Below are positions 27,706 through 38,158 of a DNA stretch of 64,000 nucleotides, piece by piece (the stretch's first letter is position 1; the number at the start of each line of letters is the position of its first letter). The stretch is from NCBI GenBank assembly GCA_038850735.1, contig JAWCLO010000001.1, positions 80,138-144,137 of the forward strand, read 5' to 3'. A program made the translations under genes and the position numbers. This DNA comes from Methanomassiliicoccales archaeon. GTDB lineage: Archaea > Thermoplasmatota > Thermoplasmata > Methanomassiliicoccales > JACIVX01. The notes under the pieces were generated by a model, which did not search any database, was not told the DNA's origin, and saw only the letters and a program-made list of their open reading frames with translations.

Positions 27706-28395
27706 ATGATCGGGATTTCGGAAAGTCAGTATGAGTCTCAGGTGGAAAAGTGGCAAACAGTTATTGAATTCTGGCTCGGGGTAGTAATACCTTCAGTGTT
27801 TTCAATTATGTTATATTCATATCTGATTTTTCCTCTTGCAGTCCAGTGGTTATTTGGCACCTCGCTTGTTATAGCACTTTTTCTGCTTGTCCCAGCAAAA
27901 AAATTGCACGATCTTCATTTCCATTGCTGGTCTACGAATGTAATGCCGATAAAAATTATAACTGGTATGGTAGGCATGATATACATTACCGTCATTTCGA
28001 TCTTCACGATCTCCCTTTTGTCAATATATAAAGGACTGGAACCAAATGAGCCGACAACCGCTGTCGTACTCGTTGTCCTACTTGCGGTACTGATAGTTCT
28101 GCTCGCACTGCATTCAAAATACAAAGAGCGCTTTCTTTCATCTGAAAAGCGCTTTTTTGCCACAAACTCATTTCACATCGAGAGGATCATCATAGAATTT
28201 CTGGAACGATCTGGTGAACGGTACATGCGATATCCCCAAGAAACTGGACTCAATGTACATCTCGATGCGGCTGGTTTGACTGTTAGAGTCTTACCCCTAT
28301 GGAACGGATCTTCCGAGGTTATCATCGAAAATATTGAAGCAAAGAATCTAGACACTCTCATGGCGATCAAGTCCCTTCTCAGGGAAAAAGTTTAG
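27706..28395 (+). CDS. Membrane protein of unknown function
   Basis: The protein has about 229 residues with four hydrophobic segments in the first 140: one around VVIPSVFSIMLYSYLIFPLA, one around WLFGTSLVIALFLLVPA, one around GMVGMIYITVISIFTISLL, and one around AVVLVVLLAVLIVLLAL. A soluble C-terminal domain of about 90 residues follows (HIERIIIEFLERSGERYMRY...). No family is recognised. A TATA element at 27669-27676 favours a leaderless start at ATG 27706; a TTG at 27688 would add six residues. Its downstream neighbour converges on it and nearly overlaps. Confidence 0.6.
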   Translation: MIGISESQYESQVEKWQTVIEFWLGVVIPSVFSIMLYSYLIFPLAVQWLFGTSLVIALFLLVPAKKLHDLHFHCWSTNVMPIKIITGMVGMIYITVISIFTISLLSIYKGLEPNEPTTAVVLVVLLAVLIVLLALHSKYKERFLSSEKRFFATNSFHIERIIIEFLERSGERYMRYPQETGLNVHLDAAGLTVRVLPLWNGSSEVIIENIEAKNLDTLMAIKSLLREKV

Positions 28396-28964
28396 GCGGG
28401 ACCTCTCGATTCGCCGTGGACAATCGCACTGGCGATCAAATGGGCCACTCTAATAGGTTCGGGAATGTTGCCGCGAAGGATGCACGATCGAATGATGCTT
28501 GTTGCCTCTTCGAATTCCATGCCGTCTACGGCCACGAAGATCCGTTTGTGATCGATTGATACGGGATTAGGGAAGAAGCGCGTGATGACTTCGAAACGTC
28601 GCTCCCAGTCGGGAAAGTGTTTTACCAGCGCTTTCTTCATCATATCTAGATCTGGCTTCTTTCTTGTGATTGTAGCGCACGGTATTCCCGTTGCTTTATG
28701 TATTATTGAAGGGTCAATAACGTTGAAGCCACCGAGGGCGATTCCGTCGATGAGAATAATTTTAATCTGCTCCTTGAATCTTGAATTTATTATCATCCTG
28801 ATGACGGAGTCATTCGCGTCTGAGCCGTCGATATCGCACTCACTCTTCGTCACCCCTTCGATGTACGATGGAAGTCTCATTACAACGCCTATTACTGTAA
28901 CGCGGGAAGTACCAAATGTGAAAGGCGAATCATCGATACCCAAGACACGGATTTGGTTCTTCAA
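28392..28964 (-). CDS. DUF99 family protein
   Basis: The 190-residue protein matches the archaeal DUF99 (UPF0215) family. Visible motifs are RVLGIDDSPF at the start, IIFLDGIALGGFN-like IKIILIDGIALGGFNVID in the middle, and GIPCATITRKKPD. The family has an endonuclease V-like fold and an unknown role, probably in nucleic-acid metabolism. Starts at a TTG directly after the pth2 stop, so it is co-transcribed with pth2. The last four bases overlap the end of the convergent membrane-protein gene. Confidence 0.85.
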   Translation of the reverse strand: MKNQIRVLGIDDSPFTFGTSRVTVIGVVMRLPSYIEGVTKSECDIDGSDANDSVIRMIINSRFKEQIKIILIDGIALGGFNVIDPSIIHKATGIPCATITRKKPDLDMMKKALVKHFPDWERRFEVITRFFPNPVSIDHKRIFVAVDGMEFEEATSIIRSCILRGNIPEPIRVAHLIASAIVHGESRGPA

Positions 28965-29339
28965 TCACACCAGCCCCAGGTGTCCAGTCACTTTGTCCAG
29001 CGTTTCTTCCGGAGCCGGTCCTATGCCGAGGCAGGTTGTCGTTCCCGGCGGAAGCTCCGTCAAACCTGCGTCTACGACTAAGGAAGTGATGAGCCCGATA
29101 GCTTCAGCTGTGCCCTTTATTTCGTAAAGTTCACTGAGATTTTCAACTTTGACAACAACCTTTTTCTGCCCTTCATCGTACCATTTCTCAAACCACTCAG
29201 GTCTTTTTTTCATCGACTGGATTGCGCAGTTAACCGCTGCATGGGCTACTTGGACCGCCATTTTTCCCGGCGACAGTCGGAGATCCTTTCTCACCACAAT
29301 GACCATCTTGTATTCCATGTCATCATCTGGCACTGGCAT
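28965..29339 (-). CDS. pth2: Peptidyl-tRNA hydrolase, archaeal type
   Basis: This 124-residue enzyme releases tRNA from stalled peptidyl-tRNA. The Pth2 signature is complete: YKMVIVVRKDLRLSPGKMAVQVAHAAV at the start and GLTELPPGTTTCLGIGPAPE near the end (the longer runs contain the catalytic Lys/Asp set). It is followed directly by DUF99. The tgtA gene starts divergently 46 bases away and shares an AT-rich promoter word near 29354-29364. Confidence 0.95.
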   Translation of the reverse strand: MPVPDDDMEYKMVIVVRKDLRLSPGKMAVQVAHAAVNCAIQSMKKRPEWFEKWYDEGQKKVVVKVENLSELYEIKGTAEAIGLITSLVVDAGLTELPPGTTTCLGIGPAPEETLDKVTGHLGLV

Positions 29340-29353
29340 ATCGCTTTGTGAAA

Positions 29354-29364
29354 GACTTAAAAAC
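29354..29364. promoter_or_regulatory. Shared AT-rich promoter word between pth2 and tgtA
   Basis: GACTTAAAAAC lies about 25 bases from both divergent starts (29339 minus, 29386 plus). It may serve as TATA element on either strand. Confidence 0.4.
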
Positions 29365-29385
29365 TTCGGTGCACTTTGCTACAGA

Positions 29386-31353
29386 GTGTTCGAAATCATA
29401 GAGAGAGACGGGCTGGCGAGGATTTGCAGATTTCATACGAGGCGGGGGATTCTAGAAACACCGTGTCTGCTGCCCGTCGTAAATCCTAATGTAAATACGA
29501 TTCCACCGAGAGAATTATATGCAGATTTCGGGGCACGGGCTGTCATCACAAATTCGTATATCATTTTGAGAAATAAGGAACTGCGTGAAAGAGCGCTGAG
29601 AGATGGAATTCATGGAGTGCTCGATTTTCCAGGCGTCATAATGACGGATTCGGGCACCTTTCAGTCTCATGTATATTCCGAAATTGAAGCCGAGAACAAG
29701 CAGATCGTGCAATTCCAAAAAGACATCGGATCAGACATCGGAATGGCCCTTGATATTTTCACGGAACCTCACTGGGATCGAGAAAGAACCCTCCAGGCAA
29801 TTGAACTAACAATTGCACGTACTAAGGAAGCTTCAGAAATGAAGGGCGACATGCTGATCGGTGGGGTCATTCAAGGATCGATTCATGCCGATTTAAGGGA
29901 GCACTGCGCCAGAGAGATGAGCGATCTTGATGCTGACATACACCCCATCGGCGGAGTCGTGCCTCTGATGGAGAGCTACAGGTTTGATGATCTTGTTGAT
30001 GTGATCATTTCGTCAAAAAAAGGCTTGATTCCTGCGCGCCCCGTGCACCTTTTCGGGGCGGGACATCCGATGATCTTTGCTCTTGCAGTGTTACTAGGAT
30101 GTGACACATTCGATTCGGCTTCCTATGCGAAATTTGCCAGAGACGGTCGTTTCATGTTTCCAAACGGAACATTCCGCATCGAAGACATGAAAAAGCTCGT
30201 ATGCAATTGCCCAGCTTGCAGAGATACAGACATTGCTGCAATTAAGAAAATGAGTGAAGATGACCGCGCGCAGCTCATCGCGAGGCATAACCTTTTCATA
30301 TCATTCACGGAAATCGAAAACGTCAAGAAAGCGATAATGGAAGGAAATCTGTGGGAACTTGCCGAGCTCAGATGCCGTTCGCATCCAGCACTTTTAGACG
30401 GTTTAAGAAGGATTGCGAAATATAAAGACTTCCTAGAAAAATACGAGCCACTCAGCAGGGACGGCGCATTCTTTTACACGGGAACTGAAAGTCTTGACAG
30501 ACCAGCGGTTTACAGGTACGAGAAGAGGTTTTTCGAGCGTTACACTCAGCCGGATACGCAGGTACTTGTAGGATTCGAAGATTCTGAGAAACCATATAGC
30601 TCGAGATATGATAAAGAAATGCACAAAATTTTGTCGATCTGCGATGCACATTTCGTCGTTTCATCTCCCTTCGGTCCAGTTCCCATTGAGCTCGACGAAA
30701 TCTATCCAATAGCGCAGTCTGTTTTTCCTAAGAATCGCGACAGCGTGCTCGAGGAAAGAATGAAGCATTTAATGGAGAGGATGTCGCATATCCAGAGGTA
30801 TGGTATAGGTGTGGTCTTTGAAGGTGACGAAACAATAAGATTGCTGGAAGCGATTGCTCCTGGCAAGTCCACATTCAATATTGATATCGCGAGGATTAGG
30901 GCTGTCGCAGATTATCAATTTGGAAAAGGGGCTTCGGATGCGCTATTAAGCGGTGTGATATCCCTTGTGAAATCAAAGAAAACAGGAAGGATCCGCAATG
31001 TTCTGGTTGACGGAGAGCTCGTGCTTTCCATAAGGGCGAGTGATGGGTTTTTCTCACTCAGGCTTGCCGGTGCTAAGAGACTTCACTCCGCATTTCGTAC
31101 GCCCACACTCAGGGTGATTGTCAATAAAGATTCTGCCGAATTCAATCGAAAGGGACGGAACGTGTTCTGCAAATTTGTCATCGATTGCGATGATGAGATT
31201 AGACCGAGAGATGAGGTCATCGTGGTCGATGAAGAAGATCGGCTCGTCGCATGTGGCAGGTCACTTATGACGAAAGATGAAATGCTCTCATTCAAGAAGG
31301 GAGTTGCGGTCGAAGTGAGGGAGGGGGTCGCTGATAAAGAGAATTCCACTTAA
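29386..31353 (+). CDS. tgtA: tRNA-guanine transglycosylase (archaeosine synthesis)
   Basis: The 655-residue enzyme exchanges G15 of tRNA for preQ0, the first step to archaeosine. It starts at a GTG at 29386 (FEIIERDGLARICRFHT), which fits the usual N-terminus. The open frame extends further upstream, but that part is antisense to pth2. Catalytic motifs include MTDSGTFQSH (Asp nucleophile) and LDIFTEP. The zinc site is CNCPACRD near residue 275. The C-terminal region carries the linker and PUA domain (RPRDEVIVVDEEDRLVACGRS). Length fits the long archaeal type. Its last 66 bases overlap the end of the minus-strand pcc1-like gene. Confidence 0.93.
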   Translation: MFEIIERDGLARICRFHTRRGILETPCLLPVVNPNVNTIPPRELYADFGARAVITNSYIILRNKELRERALRDGIHGVLDFPGVIMTDSGTFQSHVYSEIEAENKQIVQFQKDIGSDIGMALDIFTEPHWDRERTLQAIELTIARTKEASEMKGDMLIGGVIQGSIHADLREHCAREMSDLDADIHPIGGVVPLMESYRFDDLVDVIISSKKGLIPARPVHLFGAGHPMIFALAVLLGCDTFDSASYAKFARDGRFMFPNGTFRIEDMKKLVCNCPACRDTDIAAIKKMSEDDRAQLIARHNLFISFTEIENVKKAIMEGNLWELAELRCRSHPALLDGLRRIAKYKDFLEKYEPLSRDGAFFYTGTESLDRPAVYRYEKRFFERYTQPDTQVLVGFEDSEKPYSSRYDKEMHKILSICDAHFVVSSPFGPVPIELDEIYPIAQSVFPKNRDSVLEERMKHLMERMSHIQRYGIGVVFEGDETIRLLEAIAPGKSTFNIDIARIRAVADYQFGKGASDALLSGVISLVKSKKTGRIRNVLVDGELVLSIRASDGFFSLRLAGAKRLHSAFRTPTLRVIVNKDSAEFNRKGRNVFCKFVIDCDDEIRPRDEVIVVDEEDRLVACGRSLMTKDEMLSFKKGVAVEVREGVADKENST

Positions 31354-31569
31354 CCTCACCGCATCCTCAGCAGCTTTCATGCACGACAAAAGATCCTCCA
31401 GCGTGTGGAGCATGCTGAGTACTGAATGTGAGGAAGTTTTGACAACCAATATGCGACCTGTAACGAATGCCGTTGCGTACTTATCATTTTCGAGTTCAAT
31501 AGCACTCTTGACAATGCTGGCTATTTTCTCATCGCCGTAATCGACTTCAAGAACGCACTCGAGAGACAC
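31288..31569 (-). CDS. KEOPS subunit Pcc1-like protein
   Basis: This 93-residue protein fits the Pcc1/CTAG family. The pattern is a first strand (CVLEVDYGDEKIASIVKSAI), a middle strand with KYATAFVTGRILVVKTSS and a helix HSVLSMLHTLEDLLSCMKAA. Pcc1 is the dimerisation subunit of the KEOPS complex that makes t6A37 in tRNA. No other KEOPS gene is in the window. It starts at a GTG and overlaps the tgtA 3' end tail to tail by 66 bases. The C-terminal 20 residues exist only in this overlap and may be less conserved. Confidence 0.6.
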   Translation of the reverse strand: MSLECVLEVDYGDEKIASIVKSAIELENDKYATAFVTGRILVVKTSSHSVLSMLHTLEDLLSCMKAAEDAVRLSGILFISDPLPHFDRNSLLE

Positions 31570-31676
31570 TGGGGGCAGATGAGATTCTAATCATTTAAAC
31601 ATCATCACGTGGGCATTACCCAACTTGAAGGAAAAATTGTAATGCCCGAATCGACTAATATTTGATGTGATAGTCC

Positions 31677-32195
31677 ATGGAACTCGTTGAGTGTATTCGT
31701 AAGAGAAGAAGTGTCAGGAGTTACAGCGATGAGCCCGTGCCTGAAGATGTGATTATAGAAGCAATTCAGCTAGGTAACCTTGCACCATCGGCAGGGAATT
31801 TGCAGGCAAGGGATTTTATAATCGTAAGAAACGAGGAGACTAAACGAAGGCTTGCCACGGCGGCGCTCCGACAGAATTTCGTCGCTCAAGCACCCGTTGT
31901 CATCGTTTGCTGCGCGAATCTGGAAAGGATAAGGAGCTACGGTAGAAGGGGAATTGAGCTCTACTGCTTGCAGGATGTAGCCGCTGCTGTCGAAAATATG
32001 CTGCTTTATTTTGTTGACAAGGGCTACGCAAGTTGTTGGGTAGGAGCCTTTGATGAGGATGCGGTTTCGAGAATCTTGTCGATACCGTCGCATGTAAGAC
32101 CTGTAGCGCTATTACCTGTAGGCAAGCAAAAGGGAGCTTCAGGAGGCACTTCGAGGTTAGGAACTCAAGAGATTATTCACAGAGAAAGGTGGTAG
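31677..32195 (+). CDS. Nitroreductase-family flavoprotein
   Basis: The 172-residue FMN-dependent oxidoreductase begins MELVECIRKRRSVRSYSDEP, the phosphate-binding RxRRSxRxY motif. LAPSAGNLQARDFIIV is the second conserved block, and SCWVGAFDEDAVSRIL near residue 120 the third. Family members reduce nitro-compounds, quinones or flavins; the substrate here is not known. It starts at ATG 31677. The gene is followed by a VOC-family gene on the same strand. Confidence 0.88.
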   Translation: MELVECIRKRRSVRSYSDEPVPEDVIIEAIQLGNLAPSAGNLQARDFIIVRNEETKRRLATAALRQNFVAQAPVVIVCCANLERIRSYGRRGIELYCLQDVAAAVENMLLYFVDKGYASCWVGAFDEDAVSRILSIPSHVRPVALLPVGKQKGASGGTSRLGTQEIIHRERW

Positions 32196-32262
32196 CTCGG
32201 GTTATCGAAGGCATTAAAAGATCGGTGTTCAATCTTCATATCACAATTCATAGGATGGTGAT

Positions 32263-32706
32263 TTGGTGATAAAGGGAGTTGACCATATTGCAATTACGGT
32301 ATCGGACCTCGAGAAATCGGTTGCATTCTACAAGAAAGTTCTCGATCTCGAAGAGGTTATGAGACTTAAATCAAAAATACCTGGCATAAAGGAAATTGTC
32401 TTTCTGAAATCTCAAAATACAATGCTCGAACTTTTGGCAGTGGAAAATCCGAAAAAGGCGATGCCGGAAGAAATGGCAGTTCCAGGTGTCAAGCATCTCT
32501 GCTTCTCGGTGGAAAACCTCCACAAAGAAGTTGAACGCATCAAGAGTCTTGGCGTGAAGATGGTGGAGGACAAACATATTCTCAACGCCCAGCATCTCGA
32601 AACTATATTTAGCAAGATTAAGCACGCGAGTATTGAAAGGGGTCTCGAAAGGGCCGTATTTGCTGACCCTGATGGCATTCTGATAGAAATTGCTGAGTGG
32701 AAGTAG
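32263..32706 (+). CDS. Glyoxalase/VOC-family protein
   Basis: The 147-residue metal-dependent protein has the paired beta-alpha-beta-beta-beta modules of the vicinal oxygen chelate fold: VDHIAITVSDLEKSVAFYKK (first His), TMLELL (Glu), GVKHLCFSVENLHKEVERIK (second His) and FADPDGILIEIAEW (second Glu). The four metal ligands are present. Similar archaeal proteins act as methylmalonyl-CoA epimerases or glyoxalase-like enzymes; which applies here is open. Start is a TTG at 32263 or the next codon, GTG, behind a GGATGGTG site. Confidence 0.8.
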   Translation: MVIKGVDHIAITVSDLEKSVAFYKKVLDLEEVMRLKSKIPGIKEIVFLKSQNTMLELLAVENPKKAMPEEMAVPGVKHLCFSVENLHKEVERIKSLGVKMVEDKHILNAQHLETIFSKIKHASIERGLERAVFADPDGILIEIAEWK

Positions 32707-32738
32707 GGGTAAATTCGATCAATCTAATGATTAAGAAG

Positions 32739-32811
32739 TAGCCCCGGGCAGATTCGAACTGCCGTCGCCGGCTCCAAAGGCCGGCATGATTGACCACTAC
32801 ACCACGGGGCT
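32739..32811 (-). tRNA. tRNA-Gln (anticodon TTG)
   Basis: A 73-base cloverleaf: acceptor AGCCCCG/CGGGGCT, anticodon loop CTTTGGA, T arm GGCAGTTCGAATCTGCC. Discriminator A, no encoded CCA. The acceptor starting with A-T fits archaeal glutamine tRNA. Confidence 0.93.
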
Positions 32812-32990
32812 ATTCTCTGCGCCGATATAGTTTCGGCTATATAACAGTCCCTCTTAAGATTTATCCAAATGATTCACGGACAGGGAAAATGATTTCTTAA
32901 TCGGTCAATCTAATGACTTTCAAATTCTAACATCTTGTTAAGCCTCGCAATCTGAAACGAAAAGATTGGACCCGATTTGTAATACGGCGA

Positions 32991-34244
32991 TTAGGGACTT
33001 CTCCTGTCGATAACTTCTCCATAGAGGTGGGTACGCGCAGCACCGATAATTTGTACCTTGGCGAACATACCAAGTTCAATTTGTTCCTTGACGACAACAG
33101 GCACATATGCGTTCGTTCTGCCGATCATCGTTCCGGATTTACCATGCTCTGTGATTAGTATCTCCTCCACTGCACCAATTTTCGACTGGTAATTCCGCTC
33201 ACTGATGTCAAAGCGCAACTTCGTTAGTTCTCTGGATCTATTCTTGGAAACCCATGAAGGGACGCGCGGCATCATTGATGCAGCTATGGTGCCTGGTCTT
33301 GGAGAAAACCGCGTTACATTGAGTATGTTTGGCTCGATGTCTTTGATAAGTGCGACCGTCGCCCTGTGATCTGCTTCCGTTTCGCCAGGGAAGCCCGTGA
33401 TAACATCGGTCGAAAGCGAAAGTTCTGGAAATACATGCCTAATAGTGTTCAGCTGAGTTTTGAACTGATCCACGGTATATCCTCTTCGCATCAGTGTGAG
33501 GATCCTGTCACTTCCGCTCTGAACAGGTATATGGAAGAACTTGTAGACTTTTTCGTTGCCCCAAATCTCAAGGACATCATCTAGGATCTTCTGCAGACTT
33601 TCGGGGTTCATCATCCCTATTCTAATTCTGAAGTCTCTTTCTATGCTGACGATCTTCGCTAGCAGGTCGCGTAGAGTTAAACCTATATCGATACCGTACG
33701 CAGCTGAGTCCTGAGCTGTCAACAGAATTTCCCTAGCCCCCATTTCAAGCGATTTTCTGACTTTCTCAACTATTTTTTCCGGCTCGTAGCTTCTCAGATT
33801 TCCGCGAGCTAGTTTTGTAATGCAATACGAGCAGTTGCCCAAACATCCCTGTGCAATCGGGATTATAGCAGTTGTTTTCTTATCACAAGGTGCACCTTCA
33901 ACAGCGATTCGACCATAATTCGTCTCAATAATCTCTTCAAAGCGATAATAATCACGAGGCATGAGTATCGTGACATCAGGGGCAATTTCACGTATGTCGT
34001 CAGTCTGAACCGCAGCCATGCAACCAGAGACAATGATTTTCTTGCTGCAGCGATGCAGGTTTTCAAGGCGTTTAAGTATTTTGAGCTGAGTCGATTCGAT
34101 AACAGTACAAGTGTTCAAAACAACCAACTCTGCTTCATCAGACGAGCTAACAGGCTCGTGACCGAGAGCTCTCAACCTATCATGGAATTCCACGCCTTCG
34201 CCTTGATTCAACGTACAACCGTACGATTCAACGAAGAACTTCAC
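32991..34244 (-). CDS. Threonylcarbamoyladenosine tRNA methylthiotransferase (e-MtaB type)
   Basis: About 417 residues. The radical-SAM enzyme adds the methylthio group to t6A37 of tRNA (ms2t6A). Domains in order: UPF0004 Fe-S domain (VESYGCTLNQGEG, then NTCTVIEST, then SGCMAAV), radical SAM core with CLGNCSYCITKLARG (CxxxCxxC), and a C-terminal TRAM domain (EILITEHGKSGTMIGRTNAY). The archaeal/eukaryotic CDKAL1 group is the closest type. A GTG at 34244, about 24 bases after a TATA-like element, is the likely leaderless start. Confidence 0.92.
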   Translation of the reverse strand: MKFFVESYGCTLNQGEGVEFHDRLRALGHEPVSSSDEAELVVLNTCTVIESTQLKILKRLENLHRCSKKIIVSGCMAAVQTDDIREIAPDVTILMPRDYYRFEEIIETNYGRIAVEGAPCDKKTTAIIPIAQGCLGNCSYCITKLARGNLRSYEPEKIVEKVRKSLEMGAREILLTAQDSAAYGIDIGLTLRDLLAKIVSIERDFRIRIGMMNPESLQKILDDVLEIWGNEKVYKFFHIPVQSGSDRILTLMRRGYTVDQFKTQLNTIRHVFPELSLSTDVITGFPGETEADHRATVALIKDIEPNILNVTRFSPRPGTIAASMMPRVPSWVSKNRSRELTKLRFDISERNYQSKIGAVEEILITEHGKSGTMIGRTNAYVPVVVKEQIELGMFAKVQIIGAARTHLYGEVIDRRSP

Positions 34245-34259
34245 GTTCAATTCAATCAA

Positions 34260-34490
34260 ATTCTAATATATTACTTTATGGCATTGAGAGGTATGTTGTG
34301 AAAAGCAATTGTCAGCGGAAATCATAGGGCAGAATGTCTTACAAATGAATGGAATCGAATGAAAGTTTGAATATTGCTCGGACTATATTATTAATTATTT
34401 GAGTCATTATCAAATTATCTAATCGGAGCTCTAATTCGTATCGATGCTCATATTGAGTATTGTAAGCGCAGTCAAAAGGAGATGTAGCTC
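34260..34490. other. Intergenic region without a recognised gene
   Basis: AT-rich sequence upstream of the Hdr/GlpC-like pseudogene. Several TATA-like words are visible but no gene. Confidence 0.3.
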
Positions 34491-35815
34491 TTGAACGTTG
34501 TAATGGCGAGATTTTTGAAAGCTGCTTGTTCGGGTTGGATGATTATGTCACTGTCGTTATTTGACAATATGAGAGATTTTTACGATTCATATCTAAGCTA
34601 ATTCTTGGAACAATGTACGTCATGCGGAAAATGCATCGAAGTCTCTCCACTACTTAAGTTCACCCATTTGGAAGACATCGACCCCAAAAATGCAATTGAA
34701 ATTGTGCTAAATTACGTAAAATCGGGAAAGCACCTGCCCGATGCTTCTACAAAGGCTTACACTTGCTCGAGTCGTGGGCGGTGTTCGATGGCTTGCGAAA
34801 GGGGACTCGATCCTCTACTGGCATTTGAGGCAATAAAATCCAAATTAGCAAGAGAGGGACTAGCTCCTCAAGACTTGAATCAACTGAACCAATCGCTAAG
34901 AATCTGGAAGATACTTGCCGCCTTGCAGGCAGAGTTCTTGAAAATTCGATTAACAAATAACATGACAGTTTCCAGGACGAGAAGACCTCATGTATTATTT
35001 CTTGGCTTTACTCTGAGCGCGTTTCTAAACATTGTCGATTCCATGCTTGATGTCCTAGGAAACATCAAAGAAGAATTCGTAGTGCTCCAAGGCGGAAATC
35101 TCTGCTGCGGATTTCCATATGGGCCAGCGTGCGGTCTAATGGATGAGGTTGACACAAAAGCTAGGGAACTAATATCAACCATCAAGAGTTTCAATCCCGA
35201 GAAAGTTATTTTCGCATGTGCTGGGTGTTACAGAATGTTCACCGAGATCTATCCTAAGTTCCTTCGCATTGATTTCAGAGTACAGCATCTTAGCCAATTC
35301 CTGCTTGATCGATTGGGAAAAGTATCATCCAGCAAACCTTCATCAATAAGAATACTCTTTCGTGAATCGTGTATGAGCAGACGTACGCGAGTGTCGGAGC
35401 ACGATCTTAGACTCCCGGTGGCATTACCAGGCGTGGAAATTGTTAACATTGGCTGAATTTATTGCGGTGGTACGCCGGGCCTATGACTGTGCCGAAAACT
35501 GTTTTGAAACTAGGACCTATTATGTTAAAAACAATTGAAAGGAAATCAAGTTGTCAGGAAGTTGATTGTGTTGTGAAGGATTACCAATTGTTCGGATTGG
35601 TATGTCATCGTACAGGAAACAAGAAGTTCTGTGAAGTGAAAGATACATGGACCTTGATCAGTAAAATACCTGATGGCAGAACGTACGAAGGTCTCTGGGA
35701 GATTTTCGAAGGATTGGATAGTATCGAGAAATTTCTGCAAGGCAAAAAATTTCTTCAAGAGAATTGTACAAGCGAACAAGAAGCGAAATCGATCTTACTC
35801 TCGCTGTTCCCATAA
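34491..35815 (+). pseudogene. Broken heterodisulfide reductase / GlpC-like Fe-S protein
   Basis: The region reads as one ancestral gene damaged by an in-frame TAA at 34599-34601 (likely CAA before), a TGA at 35454-35456 and a frameshift near 35480. The ferredoxin part has only three of four cysteines in each motif (CTSCGKCIEVSP and CSSRGRCSMACERG). The first CCG domain is good: LCCGFPYGPACGL then FACAGCYRMF. The second CCG domain begins CMSRRTRV, continues after the TGA as IYCGGTPGL and then in another frame as DCVVKDYQLFGLVCHRTG; its cysteines are partly lost. Intact relatives transfer electrons to heterodisulfide, quinone or glycerol-3-phosphate systems. A ribosome site AAGGAG precedes TTG 34491. 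Confidence 0.6.
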
Positions 35816-35868
35816 AATATTCTCTTTTATGACTAATGAAATATTATTTCAAAAATAGCGATTAAAAG

Positions 35869-35967
35869 CGCGGGGAGGGGGATTTGAACCCCCGAGTCCT
35901 TTCGGACAATGGATGTTTGCCATTAATGATAGCAATCCATCGCCTTGCCGAGCTGGGCCATCCCCGC
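35869..35967 (-). tRNA. tRNA-Ser (anticodon GCT) with a 15-base intron
   Basis: Acceptor GCGGGGA/TCCCCGC with G73, and a long variable arm (GTCC GAAA GGAC), which define serine tRNA. The anticodon stem is ATGGA/TCCAT. Between them lie 22 bases; removing 15 after position 37 leaves the loop TTGCTAA with anticodon GCT. The intron is placed at 35915-35929. Confidence 0.9.
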
Positions 35968-36234
35968 TTTTTTCTCAAAAGATTTTTGACGCTAATAATT
36001 CTTTTGATCATGGTATTACCAAATTATTATAATCGAGTTCATTCATTCTTTTGAACTGTGAACGAAGCTCTTTTATTGGACAACGAATGAAAAAATGATG
36101 ATCTTATGAATAGAGGTCCCACTCCGGTTTAAATCTGGATAGAGAGCTGGAAAACTATCAACATAGAAATGCTCAAATACTTCCTCAAGTGATTAAATAA
36201 ACAGGCGCTATTTGGAAAATGGCGCCCCGAAACG

Positions 36235-36242
36235 CATAAATA
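36235..36242 (+). promoter_or_regulatory. Probable 16S rRNA promoter (TATA)
   Basis: CATAAATA preceded by CGAAACG, a purine-rich BRE-like element, about 260 bases before the mature 16S 5' end. The leader in between would carry the processing stem. Confidence 0.5.
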
Positions 36243-36499
36243 CGGCCTCGATATTAGAGGGGCCTACGCTTATCCACAGCGTGCGAATTGATGCTGAGAA
36301 GGTCGCAGGACCGTCTATGAGGCAATCAAATCCAGAGCTGTGGACAATGATGGGGGACCGAGATCCCCGTGTTTGCACGTGAACTCTCGGTTCCGACGTT
36401 CGATGTACGACGATCAAATTGATTGTCGTTGGTGAAACTTGGAGATCCTGCCAATCTCCTAGAATCCTTAGCGGCATTTGATAATTGCCGAATGGATCG

Positions 36500-37967
<1,468 letters not shown>

Positions 37968-37973
37968 GCGCAA

Positions 37974-37995
37974 GGAGGGGCAGCAACGCCCCTCC
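37974..37995 (+). terminator. Hairpin after 16S rRNA
   Basis: GGAGGGGC, loop AGCAAC, GCCCCTCC: an eight-base perfect GC-rich stem seven bases after the mature 3' end. It may be a terminator, a processing element or an alternative partner for the anti-Shine-Dalgarno. Confidence 0.55.
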
Positions 37996-38158
37996 ACCAA
38001 TTCCCGGCAGGATCCCAAGCACCATAAAACATCGAACGTCTGAACCCTGAGAATTTCTCACGATTTTCATTTCCAAACAAATGGCGTATCGTTACTTTTC
38101 AATGATCATAAATTGAAGGACCCAAATGAAACGACGATGGGGTCGCAACTTAAATTAT

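Noticed and set aside
29149-29385. Longer N-terminus for tgtA
   Set aside because: This part is antisense to pth2 and lies before the promoter. The family N-terminus begins at the GTG at 29386.
34599-35456. TAA and TGA in the Hdr/GlpC-like gene read as recoded codons (for example selenocysteine)
   Set aside because: There is also a frameshift and loss of cysteines. The TGA does not sit at a conserved Cys position, and no SECIS-like element is evident. Decay is simpler.
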